Shown here: positions 32,717-39,942 of the stretch, piece after piece
Layout: each line of letters opens with the position of its first letter
Numbering within the stretch: the stretch's first letter is position 1
Assembly: GCA_938036435.1 (NCBI GenBank)
Contig: CALHPU010000003.1
Location: forward strand, 1 to 39,942
DNA length: 39,942 nucleotides
Origin: an uncultured Pirellulaceae bacterium
GTDB taxonomy: Bacteria; Planctomycetota; Planctomycetia; Pirellulales; Pirellulaceae
Reading direction: 5' to 3'
Translations under genes and position numbers: made by a program
The notes under the pieces: generated by a model
The model's database searches: none
Told to the model about the DNA's origin: nothing
Seen by the model: the letters and a program-made list of their open reading frames with translations, nothing else

Positions 32717-34909
32717 TTGGGTCAAGAAAAGTTAGCCGCTGCTATAAATCCCAAGCGACGAACAAGCCGCTTCCTTGCGGAGACCAAATGCAGCAATGGT
32801 GGCAGCAACGGGTGCTATCACCTGCAGCAGCAGTTCCTAAATCACCAATGCTTTGGCGACTGCATTTATCTAAAGTCCACCGTTTACGATTCGCTGGCCA
32901 AAGACGGGCTGACCGTGGCGATTGAGGACTCCAGAATCGAGAAAGTGGTTTTAGTGATCCACGGAGTAGGCGATCCGCCTCCCGGAGGAACTCTGAATCG
33001 GTTTGCGCGCGCTCTTGCACGAGACGAAAAACCACTGGTGGAGCGGCAGAGCACGGTGTGGCTTGGTGAAAAATCAACCGTCGCCCACCGCAATCGAACT
33101 TTTCCTACGCACATCCGCCAACTGTCAATCGACGGTAACCAATGTGAAATGGCAGAGGTCTTTTGGGGTGACCTATCGCAAGTGAAACGCGGCGTGTTGG
33201 GACTTGTTTACGGTCTGTTCCAGATTATTTTTGGCTTGCGATATGTCGCCTATGTCGCGGCCGATCAACCGGGAGTTGCCGCCAGAAATTTAAAACACTT
33301 GGGATTAATGAGCTCCCGAATCTTGCACGGGCCCGTTTTAGCCATCACAACATTTCTAGCAATGATCACCGCGGCTGCATTCGCCACAGATAACATTTGG
33401 CCGAATTCTTACAGGGACCCGTTGTGGACTGACGCGATGATGGGAGGAAGCGTTTTAATCGCACTTGGTGCCGCTACGATCGGCTTGCGTGTGACGCGAT
33501 CGCGTGTAGTTGTCCGGTTCTGGTCTTGGTTGTGCATTGTCGCTCTCTGGTCTGCTTTTCTTATCGGAGCGAAGGCTTGGTTGATTGATCCTCTGTTTCC
33601 AGAAATCAACTGCGATCACTGCGCTCATCCCGGCATGATTTGGTTTTGCCGGGTGCTGGTCGTGTTGCTAGGTTTGATTTGGTTGGTCGAAAGTTTGGTT
33701 GTCGTCGCGATGGGCATTTGCTGGTTGGGGGCATGGAATCATCCGCGCGTCTTCAAACCAGCGATCAACCTGGGTTTCCTATTGCCGGCCCTGACAGTCG
33801 GTATTTGGGGACAGGCGTTACCGATGGCGTGGGTGCTGGCGCGGGAGGGAATATCAAAAACGAACCGCATTCCAGAATTTGTCGCGGTCTTCGACGAAGC
33901 CTTGCCATTGTTAGGAGTGCAGTTTTTGATGATGGTGATCATGGCGATCGGGGCGTGCGCCGTGGTGTTTCGTTATTTTCTATGGCGTGGCACAAACAAC
34001 ATTTCTAGCTATCTGAGTGGAAGTCGTCCGCCTCGCCTGATCGTTAACCCACTCCTGCAGTGGATGCTGGTGATCTGTACGACAACAGGCGTTTCAATGG
34101 TGCTTGCGCTGTGTTCGATGAATGTGCTGAAGATCGGCTACTTAGAAAATCCTTTTGGGATGGCTTTGGTTGAGGTAAACAAGTACGCGGTGATTCTGAT
34201 GGTTCCATTAAGCGGTTTAGCAATCTTTTTGCTTCCTTATTTGCGACCGGGATTTGATATTCTGCTGGATGTCATTAACCACTTCTATTTTCGAGCAACC
34301 CAGCTCAAAGACGCGTTGGACGATGACGATGAATTCGATATACAAGAGACGACGTTTGCCTCCGGCAGCCTGTTCTTTAGTCGGCGAGACATGATTCATT
34401 GCCGCATTAAGAAGATTTTAGTTTACTATCGAGAGCGTCTTCGCCATCGTCCGGAACTGGTGATCGTCAGTCACAGCCAAGGAACCATGGTGGCGATTGA
34501 GATTCTCAACGATCCCGAAATGGCTTGGTTGAGCTCGTCTTTTTCGAAAACGTCGTTAGTGACAATGGGATCACCATTGACGTATTTGTATCAGCACTAT
34601 TTCGGACATCTTTATCCATCCTTGAACGAGCCCTTTTGGGATGATATGCGTCAGCGCATTGACCGATGGGTCAATCTGTTTCGCATCGACGACTTTGTTG
34701 GGCAAGAAATCAACTTCCCCGTCCAGACACTGACCAAGACGCCGCAGTCGTGGATGGCGGATTTTGGAGCGTCGATCCCCAACAGTTCATCACACCCCTT
34801 GGGCTGTCATGGCCACACCAACTATTGGGACGACGAAGCGGCATTGAAGGTGCTGCGCAGCGAATTGTTTTCCAAACAATCCCCCCAAGCCATAAGAAAA
34901 GCCGCATAG
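32717..34909 (+). CDS. Polytopic membrane protein with split alpha/beta-hydrolase-like domain
   Basis: A 730-residue protein. Residues 76-87 (KVVLVIHGVGDP) look like the first strand and oxyanion loop of an alpha/beta hydrolase. Residues about 155-510 then form eight or nine hydrophobic helices. The fold seems to resume at 580-597 (ELVIVSHSQGTMVAIEIL), a nucleophile elbow with Ser587, followed by VTMGSPLTYLY (about 613-623). Candidate acid Asp658/659 in FRIDDFVG and His698/700 in CHGHTNYWDD could complete a triad. A lipid or ester substrate at the membrane face is plausible but unproven. The start is uncertain: TTG at 32717 as given, or GTG at 32915 just before the first strand. Confidence 0.72.
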   Translation: MGQEKLAAAINPKRRTSRFLAETKCSNGGSNGCYHLQQQFLNHQCFGDCIYLKSTVYDSLAKDGLTVAIEDSRIEKVVLVIHGVGDPPPGGTLNRFARALARDEKPLVERQSTVWLGEKSTVAHRNRTFPTHIRQLSIDGNQCEMAEVFWGDLSQVKRGVLGLVYGLFQIIFGLRYVAYVAADQPGVAARNLKHLGLMSSRILHGPVLAITTFLAMITAAAFATDNIWPNSYRDPLWTDAMMGGSVLIALGAATIGLRVTRSRVVVRFWSWLCIVALWSAFLIGAKAWLIDPLFPEINCDHCAHPGMIWFCRVLVVLLGLIWLVESLVVVAMGICWLGAWNHPRVFKPAINLGFLLPALTVGIWGQALPMAWVLAREGISKTNRIPEFVAVFDEALPLLGVQFLMMVIMAIGACAVVFRYFLWRGTNNISSYLSGSRPPRLIVNPLLQWMLVICTTTGVSMVLALCSMNVLKIGYLENPFGMALVEVNKYAVILMVPLSGLAIFLLPYLRPGFDILLDVINHFYFRATQLKDALDDDDEFDIQETTFASGSLFFSRRDMIHCRIKKILVYYRERLRHRPELVIVSHSQGTMVAIEILNDPEMAWLSSSFSKTSLVTMGSPLTYLYQHYFGHLYPSLNEPFWDDMRQRIDRWVNLFRIDDFVGQEINFPVQTLTKTPQSWMADFGASIPNSSSHPLGCHGHTNYWDDEAALKVLRSELFSKQSPQAIRKAA

Positions 34910-35552
34910 GTTGCTCTTTCACGCTCGATGCCACCACTGCCAAACCATGATTGAGTCGCTGATAGGTTTGTCAGACTTATGTAACGTAACGCCTAAACGT
35001 CCGCTCTAGCAGTCAGATCAAATCTAATCGCTTAGATTCTCAAAGGTTCGGTCTAACCTGTGGAAGAAAACGAGTTTTCGGAAGAGTTTTTCTGGGGGCT
35101 CGACGCTAACGAAGTCGCCTCGGATGGCCGCTGTGTTTTCTTGGATCCAGCCAACACTTTCGCCGGGCTCCGATAAAGGCAAACTTTACTGCCTTGTCCT
35201 GAAAATTTGGGAAAACTGGCTTAAACATGCGCTTTGGCACAATTTTTTATCTGCTTTTCCGCCGAATCGGATCGCTTTGCAAAAACAGGGTTTTGCCGGG
35301 CAACGGTGGGCTTTTGTTCGCGTAAAGTCCGCATTGATGGGTGCTTAAGCTAATCTGCCTAAGGGGTTCCGCTGGCATTTTTGATAGCTAGAATCTTGTC
35401 CGACTGCCATGGAAATGCTCGGAGCGTTCGTGGCGTCTCGATGGGAAAATGAGGAGTTGGAATCACAGATGAGAGTGATTCAGCCAAGCATTCATTTTGG
35501 TTGGCCAACTCTTAGGTCAGGGATGACGAACCACAAGAGACTTGAAAACAGT
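34910..35552 (+). other. Gene-poor region upstream of rpe
   Basis: About 640 bases. A 38-codon frame from a GTG at 35060 to a stop at 35174-35176 has protein-like composition (acidic and aromatic, EENEFSEEFFWGLDANEV), but no strong ribosome binding site and no recognised family. A small AAGGCA...TGCCTT hairpin overlaps its stop. The rpe frame is open from 35409, but its upstream part is not family-like. Confidence 0.4.
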
Positions 35553-36239
35553 ATGAGACGGCAACACCTATCTGAACTTGCGCAATCGGCACCTGCCGTT
35601 TTGCCATCGCTGCTATTGTGCGACTTCGGAAACCTTGCTCGCGAGATCGAGCTTCTTGAAGACGCTGGAGTGACGGCGCTGCATCTGGACGTGATGGATG
35701 GAGTCTTCGTTCCCAATTTCACTTACGGCATGACCATTGTCCAAGCACTGCGTAAGCTGACAGATCTGCCGCTGGATGTGCACCTGATGATGGTGAATCC
35801 TGAAAAATACATCCAGCAGTTCTTTGATGCGGGTTCGGATATCATCACCATCCACGCCGAAGCAGTCGAAGACGCCCGGCCTGTCCTAGACCAGATCAAA
35901 GACCTTGGGGCGGGAGCCGGCATTGCCGTTAATCCTGACACGCCTGTTTCCAAGATCGTTCCTGCGTTGCCTCACGCCGACCTCGCGTTGGTGATGAGCG
36001 TCAACGCCGGCTTTGGTGGCCAGTCTTTTAACGAATCTGTTCTCGAAAAACTTGGTCAGATCCGGAAATCTCCCGGCGGCGAAGAGATCCTTTTAGAGAT
36101 GGATGGCGGCATCAACTCGACCACAGTCCAGAAATGTACAGACGCTGGAGCTCAACTTTTGGTCGCCGGAAGTGCCGTCTTTAAACAAGACGACTATCGC
36201 GTCGCCATTGAGACCATGATGGAGGGCGTCAAATCATGA
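35553..36239 (+). CDS. rpe: Ribulose-phosphate 3-epimerase
   Basis: A 228-residue TIM-barrel enzyme interconverting ribulose-5-phosphate and xylulose-5-phosphate in the pentose phosphate pathway. Motifs: VLPSLLLCDFGNL (Ser19), LHLDVMDGVFVPNFTYG (His44, Asp46), DVHLMM (metal His), LVMSVNAGFGGQSF (Ala in place of the usual Pro) and LLEMDGGIN (catalytic Asp). The start is a choice between the ATGs at 35553 and 35523; the family fold begins a few residues after 35553. Its stop overlaps the next gene by ATGA. Confidence 0.93.
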   Translation: MRRQHLSELAQSAPAVLPSLLLCDFGNLAREIELLEDAGVTALHLDVMDGVFVPNFTYGMTIVQALRKLTDLPLDVHLMMVNPEKYIQQFFDAGSDIITIHAEAVEDARPVLDQIKDLGAGAGIAVNPDTPVSKIVPALPHADLALVMSVNAGFGGQSFNESVLEKLGQIRKSPGGEEILLEMDGGINSTTVQKCTDAGAQLLVAGSAVFKQDDYRVAIETMMEGVKS

Positions 36240-36880
36240 TCCAAAACAAATCAAATCAAGGCGACCTGCAGATCGTGTTAGTTAAACCGGGCGCCACCGA
36301 ATTCGATGCTCTGGGGCGAATTGTTGGCACCCTCGACGTTCCGTTAAGTGATTCTGGAATTGAGCAGGCTCAAAGCGTGGCCGCTGAATTGTCCAACCTT
36401 GAAATCACGGCCGTTTACAGCGGGCCTTGCTTGGCCGCACAACAGACGGCAGTTGAGATCACATCTGATTCGCGTGTGCGTCCTCGTGTGGATTCAAAAT
36501 TAAAAAACGTCGACATGGGGTTGTGGCAAGGACGCGAGCTGGAAGAGCTAAAAGCGAACCAACCGCGTTTTGTTCGCCAATGGCAGGACAATCCGGAACA
36601 GGTTTGTCCTCCCGAGGGCGAGACGCTAGTAGACGCTCGTCCGCGCGTCGATGCGTTTCTCAAACGCATCAGTCGCAAACACAAATCCGGCGTCGTCGTT
36701 GTTGTCGTTGCCGATCCACTGGCCAGCGTGATCGCCGCGCGTATCGACATGCTTGATGGTGATGACGATCAACCGCCTAAAGACGGGTTAGTCTCTGAGG
36801 CCACATCTTCCAGCAAAAGTGCCGGTGATGGATTTGGCAAATTGCAATCTTTCAGCCTCTCTGCCGGATTTGCGCTGTAG
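36236..36880 (+). CDS. Catalytically degenerate histidine-phosphatase (phosphoglycerate mutase-like) protein
   Basis: A 214-residue protein with the histidine-phosphatase fold in clear outline: VLVKPGATEFDALGRIVG, LDVPLSDSGIEQAQ, AVYSGPCLAAQQTAVEI, MGLWQGRELEEL, PPEGETLVDARPRV and VVVVADPLASV. Every catalytic position is changed: RHG is Lys17-Pro18-Gly, the Arg of the Y-S-x-P-x-x-R-A motif is Ala67, the acid of L-x-E is Asn91, and the second His is Asp160. The surrounding framework is intact, so this is not a decaying pseudogene by appearance. The C-terminal 40 residues are Ser/Gly/Asp-rich. ATGA overlap with rpe implies coupled translation. A regulatory or binding role is inferred. Confidence 0.82.
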   Translation: MIQNKSNQGDLQIVLVKPGATEFDALGRIVGTLDVPLSDSGIEQAQSVAAELSNLEITAVYSGPCLAAQQTAVEITSDSRVRPRVDSKLKNVDMGLWQGRELEELKANQPRFVRQWQDNPEQVCPPEGETLVDARPRVDAFLKRISRKHKSGVVVVVVADPLASVIAARIDMLDGDDDQPPKDGLVSEATSSSKSAGDGFGKLQSFSLSAGFAL

Positions 36881-36939
36881 TTCATCGTGGTGCCCCCAGT
36901 CCCACAGCGCTGGATGAATCTTGAAGTTGCACTAATACA

Positions 36940-37003
36940 AGCCCGAAGCGCGAGCGAGTGGATATTCGCGGACTTTACACTTCACTCGCTCGCGCTTCGG
37001 GCT
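36940..37003. repeat. Perfect 21-bp inverted repeat
   Basis: AGCCCGAAGCGCGAGCGAGTG (36940-36960) and its exact complement (36983-37003) flank a 22-base loop. It fills the gap between the convergent stops of the pseudo-phosphatase and helicase genes. It resembles GC-rich dispersed palindromes that I recall from Rhodopirellula-type genomes, a recollection not checked here. It could act as a bidirectional termination or RNA-stability element. Confidence 0.85.
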
Positions 37004-37017
37004 CGTAATAGAATCGG

Positions 37018-39387
37018 CTACTTCGCCACCTTGCGAAGGTTCGTGAACGCAACGCGGAATTGTTTTTCACCGTGAGTCGGAAACTCGATCGTTGCCGTTT
37101 TCTTCTTCCCGGCACCTTCGAGAAACGTGACCACGCCGACGCCATAATCCATGTGTTCCACATCTAAACCAACCTCGAAAGAATCGGGGTCGATCCGAGA
37201 TCCGGACCCCATCCAAGCATGTTTCTCTGCCAGCTGAGCCCCCGTCATCATATCGGCCATCGTCGGAAGCGGCTTGGCAGGCTTAACGGCTTTGCTCTTT
37301 TGCTTCGATGATGCCTTTGCTTCGTCAGCGTCTCGCATCTCCAGCAGTTCATCGGCCGATTCTTCGAAGAAATGGTCATCCGTGTTAGACCAATCTGTCA
37401 TCCGAGAAAGGGAATTTTGCAAGTCTGCATCAGACATGCCATGGCGATTACGCGGTTCTACGACCTGCATTTCACTTCGCGGCAGTTCCATCAAAAACCG
37501 GCTGGCAATCGCCGGCCAATAGCTGCCTCGTCGGAATCGGTTCAAGCAACGTGACAACTGCAACTGTTTTTCGGCACGCGTGATCCCCACGAACAATAAC
37601 CGGCGTTCCTCTTCAATCTGGTCATCATCGCCAGAGCTTCTTTCATGCGGCAGAATGCCCTCTTCCATACCGACCACATAAACACATGGAAACTCCAGCC
37701 CTTTGGCGGCATGCAACGTCATTAGCGTCACGAAATCAGCCGAAGCCTCCCAAGCATCTGTGTCGGAGACCAATGCGGTCTGTTCCAAATATTGCTCTAG
37801 ACCGCCATCGTCGGGATGTTCTGAATCGAACTCTTGAGCAGCAACAACCAATTCGTCGACATTGTTGGCTCGTTCGAATCCTTCTTCGCTGCCGTCGTCA
37901 GTCAACCACGTGCGATAGCCCGTTCGATCAAGCACGCCTTTAATGATCGTTTCGACGTCGCTGGTCGCCATTTCAATCAGCTCATCAATCATCTGCACGA
38001 ACGATTTAAGTTTAGCTGAGGGGCCAGCCTTGATGGTTTCGATATTGTCCACGTCACGTGCCGCAGCAAGCATGGGGATACCTTTGGCAAGCGCGTGGTT
38101 TCTCAATCGAGAGACGGTGACCTTACCAATCTTGCGCGATGGCACGTTGATGACACGCTCAAATGCCACGCCGTCTGCGTTGTTGTTGATCAGATGCAGA
38201 TACGCGACAACGTCTTTGATCTCTTTGCGTTGATAGAACTCGTGCCCGTTGACGATTTGGTAAGGCACGCCGGAAGACTTCAGCGAGTGTTCGAGCGCTC
38301 GAGAAAGGTAATTGGTGCGGTACAGAATTGCGAAGTCGCTCGGGCGTCGCTCTCCCTTTTGAATCGCTAGAGCAATCGAATCGGCGATATCAACGGCCTC
38401 ATCTTGCGGCGAGGGATAGGCAACCAAACGAACGGGATCGCCTTCTTCGTTTTCAGTGACCAAAGATTTTTTCTTGCGACGCGCATTATTGGTGATCAGC
38501 TGGTCGGCCACGCGCAAAATGGCTTTGGTCGATCGATAGTTCTCCTCCAGTCGCACCATCTCCACTTCGGGATAATCTTTCTCGAATTCGAGAATGTTGC
38601 GGATGTTCGCGCCTCGCCACCCGTAGATCGACTGGTCTGGATCCCCCGTCACGCTCAGATTCTGCACGTTATGGTTCAACAACCGAATGAGCTGATACTG
38701 AGCGATATTGGTATCCTGATATTCGTCGACCAACATGTATTGAAATCGATGGTCCATCGCCGACCGAAGTTCAGGATTTTGCCTCAACAGTTCCACCGTC
38801 AGCGACAACAGGTCATCGAAATCGACGCCATTGGACATCTGCAGAAGTTTTTGATATTCGGGAAAGACCTTGGAGACGATGTTGTCCATCGCTTTTCCCG
38901 GGCGTGGCTGAAAGTTCTCCGGAGTAATCGCCTTGTTCTTTACATCGCTGATCGCATTGGAAACAGCGCCGGGCGAGTAGTGTCGAAGATCGACTTCCGT
39001 GTTTTCAATCGCCTGTTTGACAACTTTTTGCGAGTCGCCCATGTCGTAAATGCTAAAATTCTCACGCAGACCGACCATCGGCGAGTGAACACGAAGCAAG
39101 CGAGAACAGAATCGGTGAAATGTTCCTGCCCACGTCAGATTGTCGGGTGCCAACACCGCCAGACGTTTTCGCATCTCGTCGGCCGCTTTGTTGGTGAATG
39201 TCAAAGCGAGAATTTGCTGTGAAGGAATCCCACTTTGGATCATGTACGCGATCCGATGCGTAATAACACGCGTTTTTCCGCTGCCCGGGCCGGCAATGAT
39301 TAATAGGGGGCCGGTGATCTTTTGGACCGCAGATTGCTGAGCCGGGTTGAGCGGGTCTAGCAGTTGTTGGATGGTGTGCTGGGGCAT
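37018..39387 (-). CDS. UvrD/PcrA-type superfamily 1 DNA helicase
   Basis: A 789-residue 3'-5' helicase for repair and for removing obstacles ahead of replication. SF1A motifs in order: LNPAQQSAV (Q motif), AGPGSGKTRV (I), LAGTFHRFC-like Ia, LVDEYQDTN (II), VTGDPDQSIYGWRGA (III), LEENYRST (IV), TLHAAKGLEFPCVYVVGMEEGILPH (V) and LLFVGITRAEKQL (VI). The C-terminus has the PcrA/UvrD Tudor-like segment VEHMDYGVGVVTFLEGAGKK. The ATG at 39387 fits the family N-terminus; an upstream ATG at 39462 would add 25 residues. Divergent from the alpha-CTD gene. Confidence 0.94.
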   Translation of the reverse strand: MPQHTIQQLLDPLNPAQQSAVQKITGPLLIIAGPGSGKTRVITHRIAYMIQSGIPSQQILALTFTNKAADEMRKRLAVLAPDNLTWAGTFHRFCSRLLRVHSPMVGLRENFSIYDMGDSQKVVKQAIENTEVDLRHYSPGAVSNAISDVKNKAITPENFQPRPGKAMDNIVSKVFPEYQKLLQMSNGVDFDDLLSLTVELLRQNPELRSAMDHRFQYMLVDEYQDTNIAQYQLIRLLNHNVQNLSVTGDPDQSIYGWRGANIRNILEFEKDYPEVEMVRLEENYRSTKAILRVADQLITNNARRKKKSLVTENEEGDPVRLVAYPSPQDEAVDIADSIALAIQKGERRPSDFAILYRTNYLSRALEHSLKSSGVPYQIVNGHEFYQRKEIKDVVAYLHLINNNADGVAFERVINVPSRKIGKVTVSRLRNHALAKGIPMLAAARDVDNIETIKAGPSAKLKSFVQMIDELIEMATSDVETIIKGVLDRTGYRTWLTDDGSEEGFERANNVDELVVAAQEFDSEHPDDGGLEQYLEQTALVSDTDAWEASADFVTLMTLHAAKGLEFPCVYVVGMEEGILPHERSSGDDDQIEEERRLLFVGITRAEKQLQLSRCLNRFRRGSYWPAIASRFLMELPRSEMQVVEPRNRHGMSDADLQNSLSRMTDWSNTDDHFFEESADELLEMRDADEAKASSKQKSKAVKPAKPLPTMADMMTGAQLAEKHAWMGSGSRIDPDSFEVGLDVEHMDYGVGVVTFLEGAGKKKTATIEFPTHGEKQFRVAFTNLRKVAK

Positions 39388-39462
39388 GACGTCTGCTGGT
39401 TGAAGAACTTGAGTGCTAGCGAGGCTGAAGTTTTTTTCTGCCCGAACACCCAGCGTAGACAT

Positions 39463-39624
39463 TTATGTTATATTGCTCGCCCAAACAGGCAAGGGTGTGA
39501 AGCTAGGGATTGGTTTTTCACTAGACTTCGCTTTCCAAAATCAAACCTACGCAGGCGATTGCGATATGTTTGGTAATTGGCCTGCGGAACAATCTACAAA
39601 CGACATTAAACAGGGAGGGATTCC
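39463..39624. promoter_or_regulatory. Divergent promoter region, helicase and alpha-CTD genes
   Basis: About 160 to 240 bases, depending on the helicase start. It must contain promoters for both genes. A strong Shine-Dalgarno (CAGGGAGGGATT) precedes the alpha-CTD ATG. I cannot assign -35/-10 boxes with confidence. Confidence 0.45.
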
Positions 39625-39900
39625 ATGGCTCGCACACGTATTCCACTTAGCGCAGCAGAAGAAGAGACGCGTAACTTGCGCGAGAAGCTTGAACTGAGCA
39701 CGGCAGAGATTGGCTTGACGGTTCGCACAACCAATTGCCTTGAGGAAAAAGGCATCTTTAGTGTTCGCGATTTGCTCAACACCACTCGGGCCGATTTGCT
39801 GAGCATTTCTAACTTTGGTGAAAAGACACTAGAAGAAGTCTACAAGTCTCTCGAAGACATCGGGTTCTATCGCCCCGGCCAAGAAGTAAAACCACGTTAG
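39625..39900 (+). CDS. Stand-alone RNA polymerase alpha C-terminal domain protein
   Basis: A 91-residue protein consisting of an alpha-CTD with no alpha N-terminal domain. GLTVRTTNCLEEKGIFSVRDLL and LLSISNFGEKTLEEVYKSL align with the E. coli alpha-CTD segments LTVRSANCLK and LLKTPNLGKKSLTEI. Arg34 and Asn37 match the UP-element contacts Arg265 and Asn268, and the Gly-x-Lys loop is kept. A short charged N-terminal extension (1-24) could mediate partner binding. Strong expression is suggested by the GGGAGGG ribosome binding site. It may bind DNA or regulators independently of polymerase, or compete with the alpha-CTD; both are inference. Confidence 0.88.
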   Translation: MARTRIPLSAAEEETRNLREKLELSTAEIGLTVRTTNCLEEKGIFSVRDLLNTTRADLLSISNFGEKTLEEVYKSLEDIGFYRPGQEVKPR

Positions 39901-39942
39901 GATCACTCGATCAACGACGGTTCACTGGAGACAGTTGCCGGA

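Noticed and set aside
38404-39222. Long plus-strand open frame of 272 codons
   Set aside because: It is wholly antisense to the conserved helicase core and has no recognisable protein features.

Overview
The window looks like a chromosomal segment of a planctomycete, most likely from the Rhodopirellula/Mariniblastus side of the Pirellulales. This is inferred from protein signatures, not from a database search. The signatures are: two secreted proteins ending in the planctomycete dockerin-like GD-x-N-x-D-G repeat; a membrane protein with an N-terminal CPxC...CPKC ribbon; an MfnB-like C1-cofactor enzyme; a stand-alone RNA polymerase alpha C-terminal domain; a QTMAN/GTDC1-type glycosyltransferase; CsrA; and an LpxL-type acyltransferase, which implies a lipid A-bearing outer membrane. 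Genes are loosely packed, frequently change strand, and often start with GTG or TTG.

Layout: 1-5.7 kb holds a secreted glutathione peroxidase, a HIT protein with an ArnT-like glycosyltransferase, MfnB and RNase D. 5.9-11.1 kb holds glmS, a membrane-anchored HtrA/Deg protease, a DUF151 bifunctional-nuclease family protein and frr. 11.2-14.7 kb is a four-gene minus-strand operon in which each junction is an ATGA overlap: a class V PLP enzyme followed by a molybdate/tungstate-like ABC transporter (binding protein, permease, ATPase). 15.2-18.9 kb holds csrA, lpxL, a small unknown gene with a thioredoxin-like gene, and QTMAN. 19.5-22.7 kb holds two convergent dockerin-bearing exoproteins around an intrinsic terminator. 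23.3-27.8 kb holds dus, a membrane-anchored DUF2726 protein and a GH3 glucosidase. 28.3-34.9 kb holds an unrecognised proline-rich single-pass membrane protein, a thioesterase, an ACT/zinc-ribbon pair, a chalcone-isomerase-like protein and a multi-pass membrane protein whose alpha/beta-hydrolase halves are separated by about 350 residues of membrane segments. 35.5-39.9 kb holds rpe overlapped by a histidine-phosphatase-like gene with all its catalytic residues replaced, a UvrD/PcrA helicase and the stand-alone alpha-CTD.

Most genes are housekeeping or envelope functions. I do not see a defence island, prophage, CRISPR array, integron, rRNA or tRNA. The least expected signals are three. First, the gaps between convergent genes nearly all carry a palindromic or short tandem repeat (9 of 10 gaps); these belong to several families, one of which shows a compensatory base-pair change between two copies. 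Second, the rpe-coupled pseudo-phosphatase has lost every catalytic residue. Third, the split hydrolase/membrane protein has an unusual architecture.
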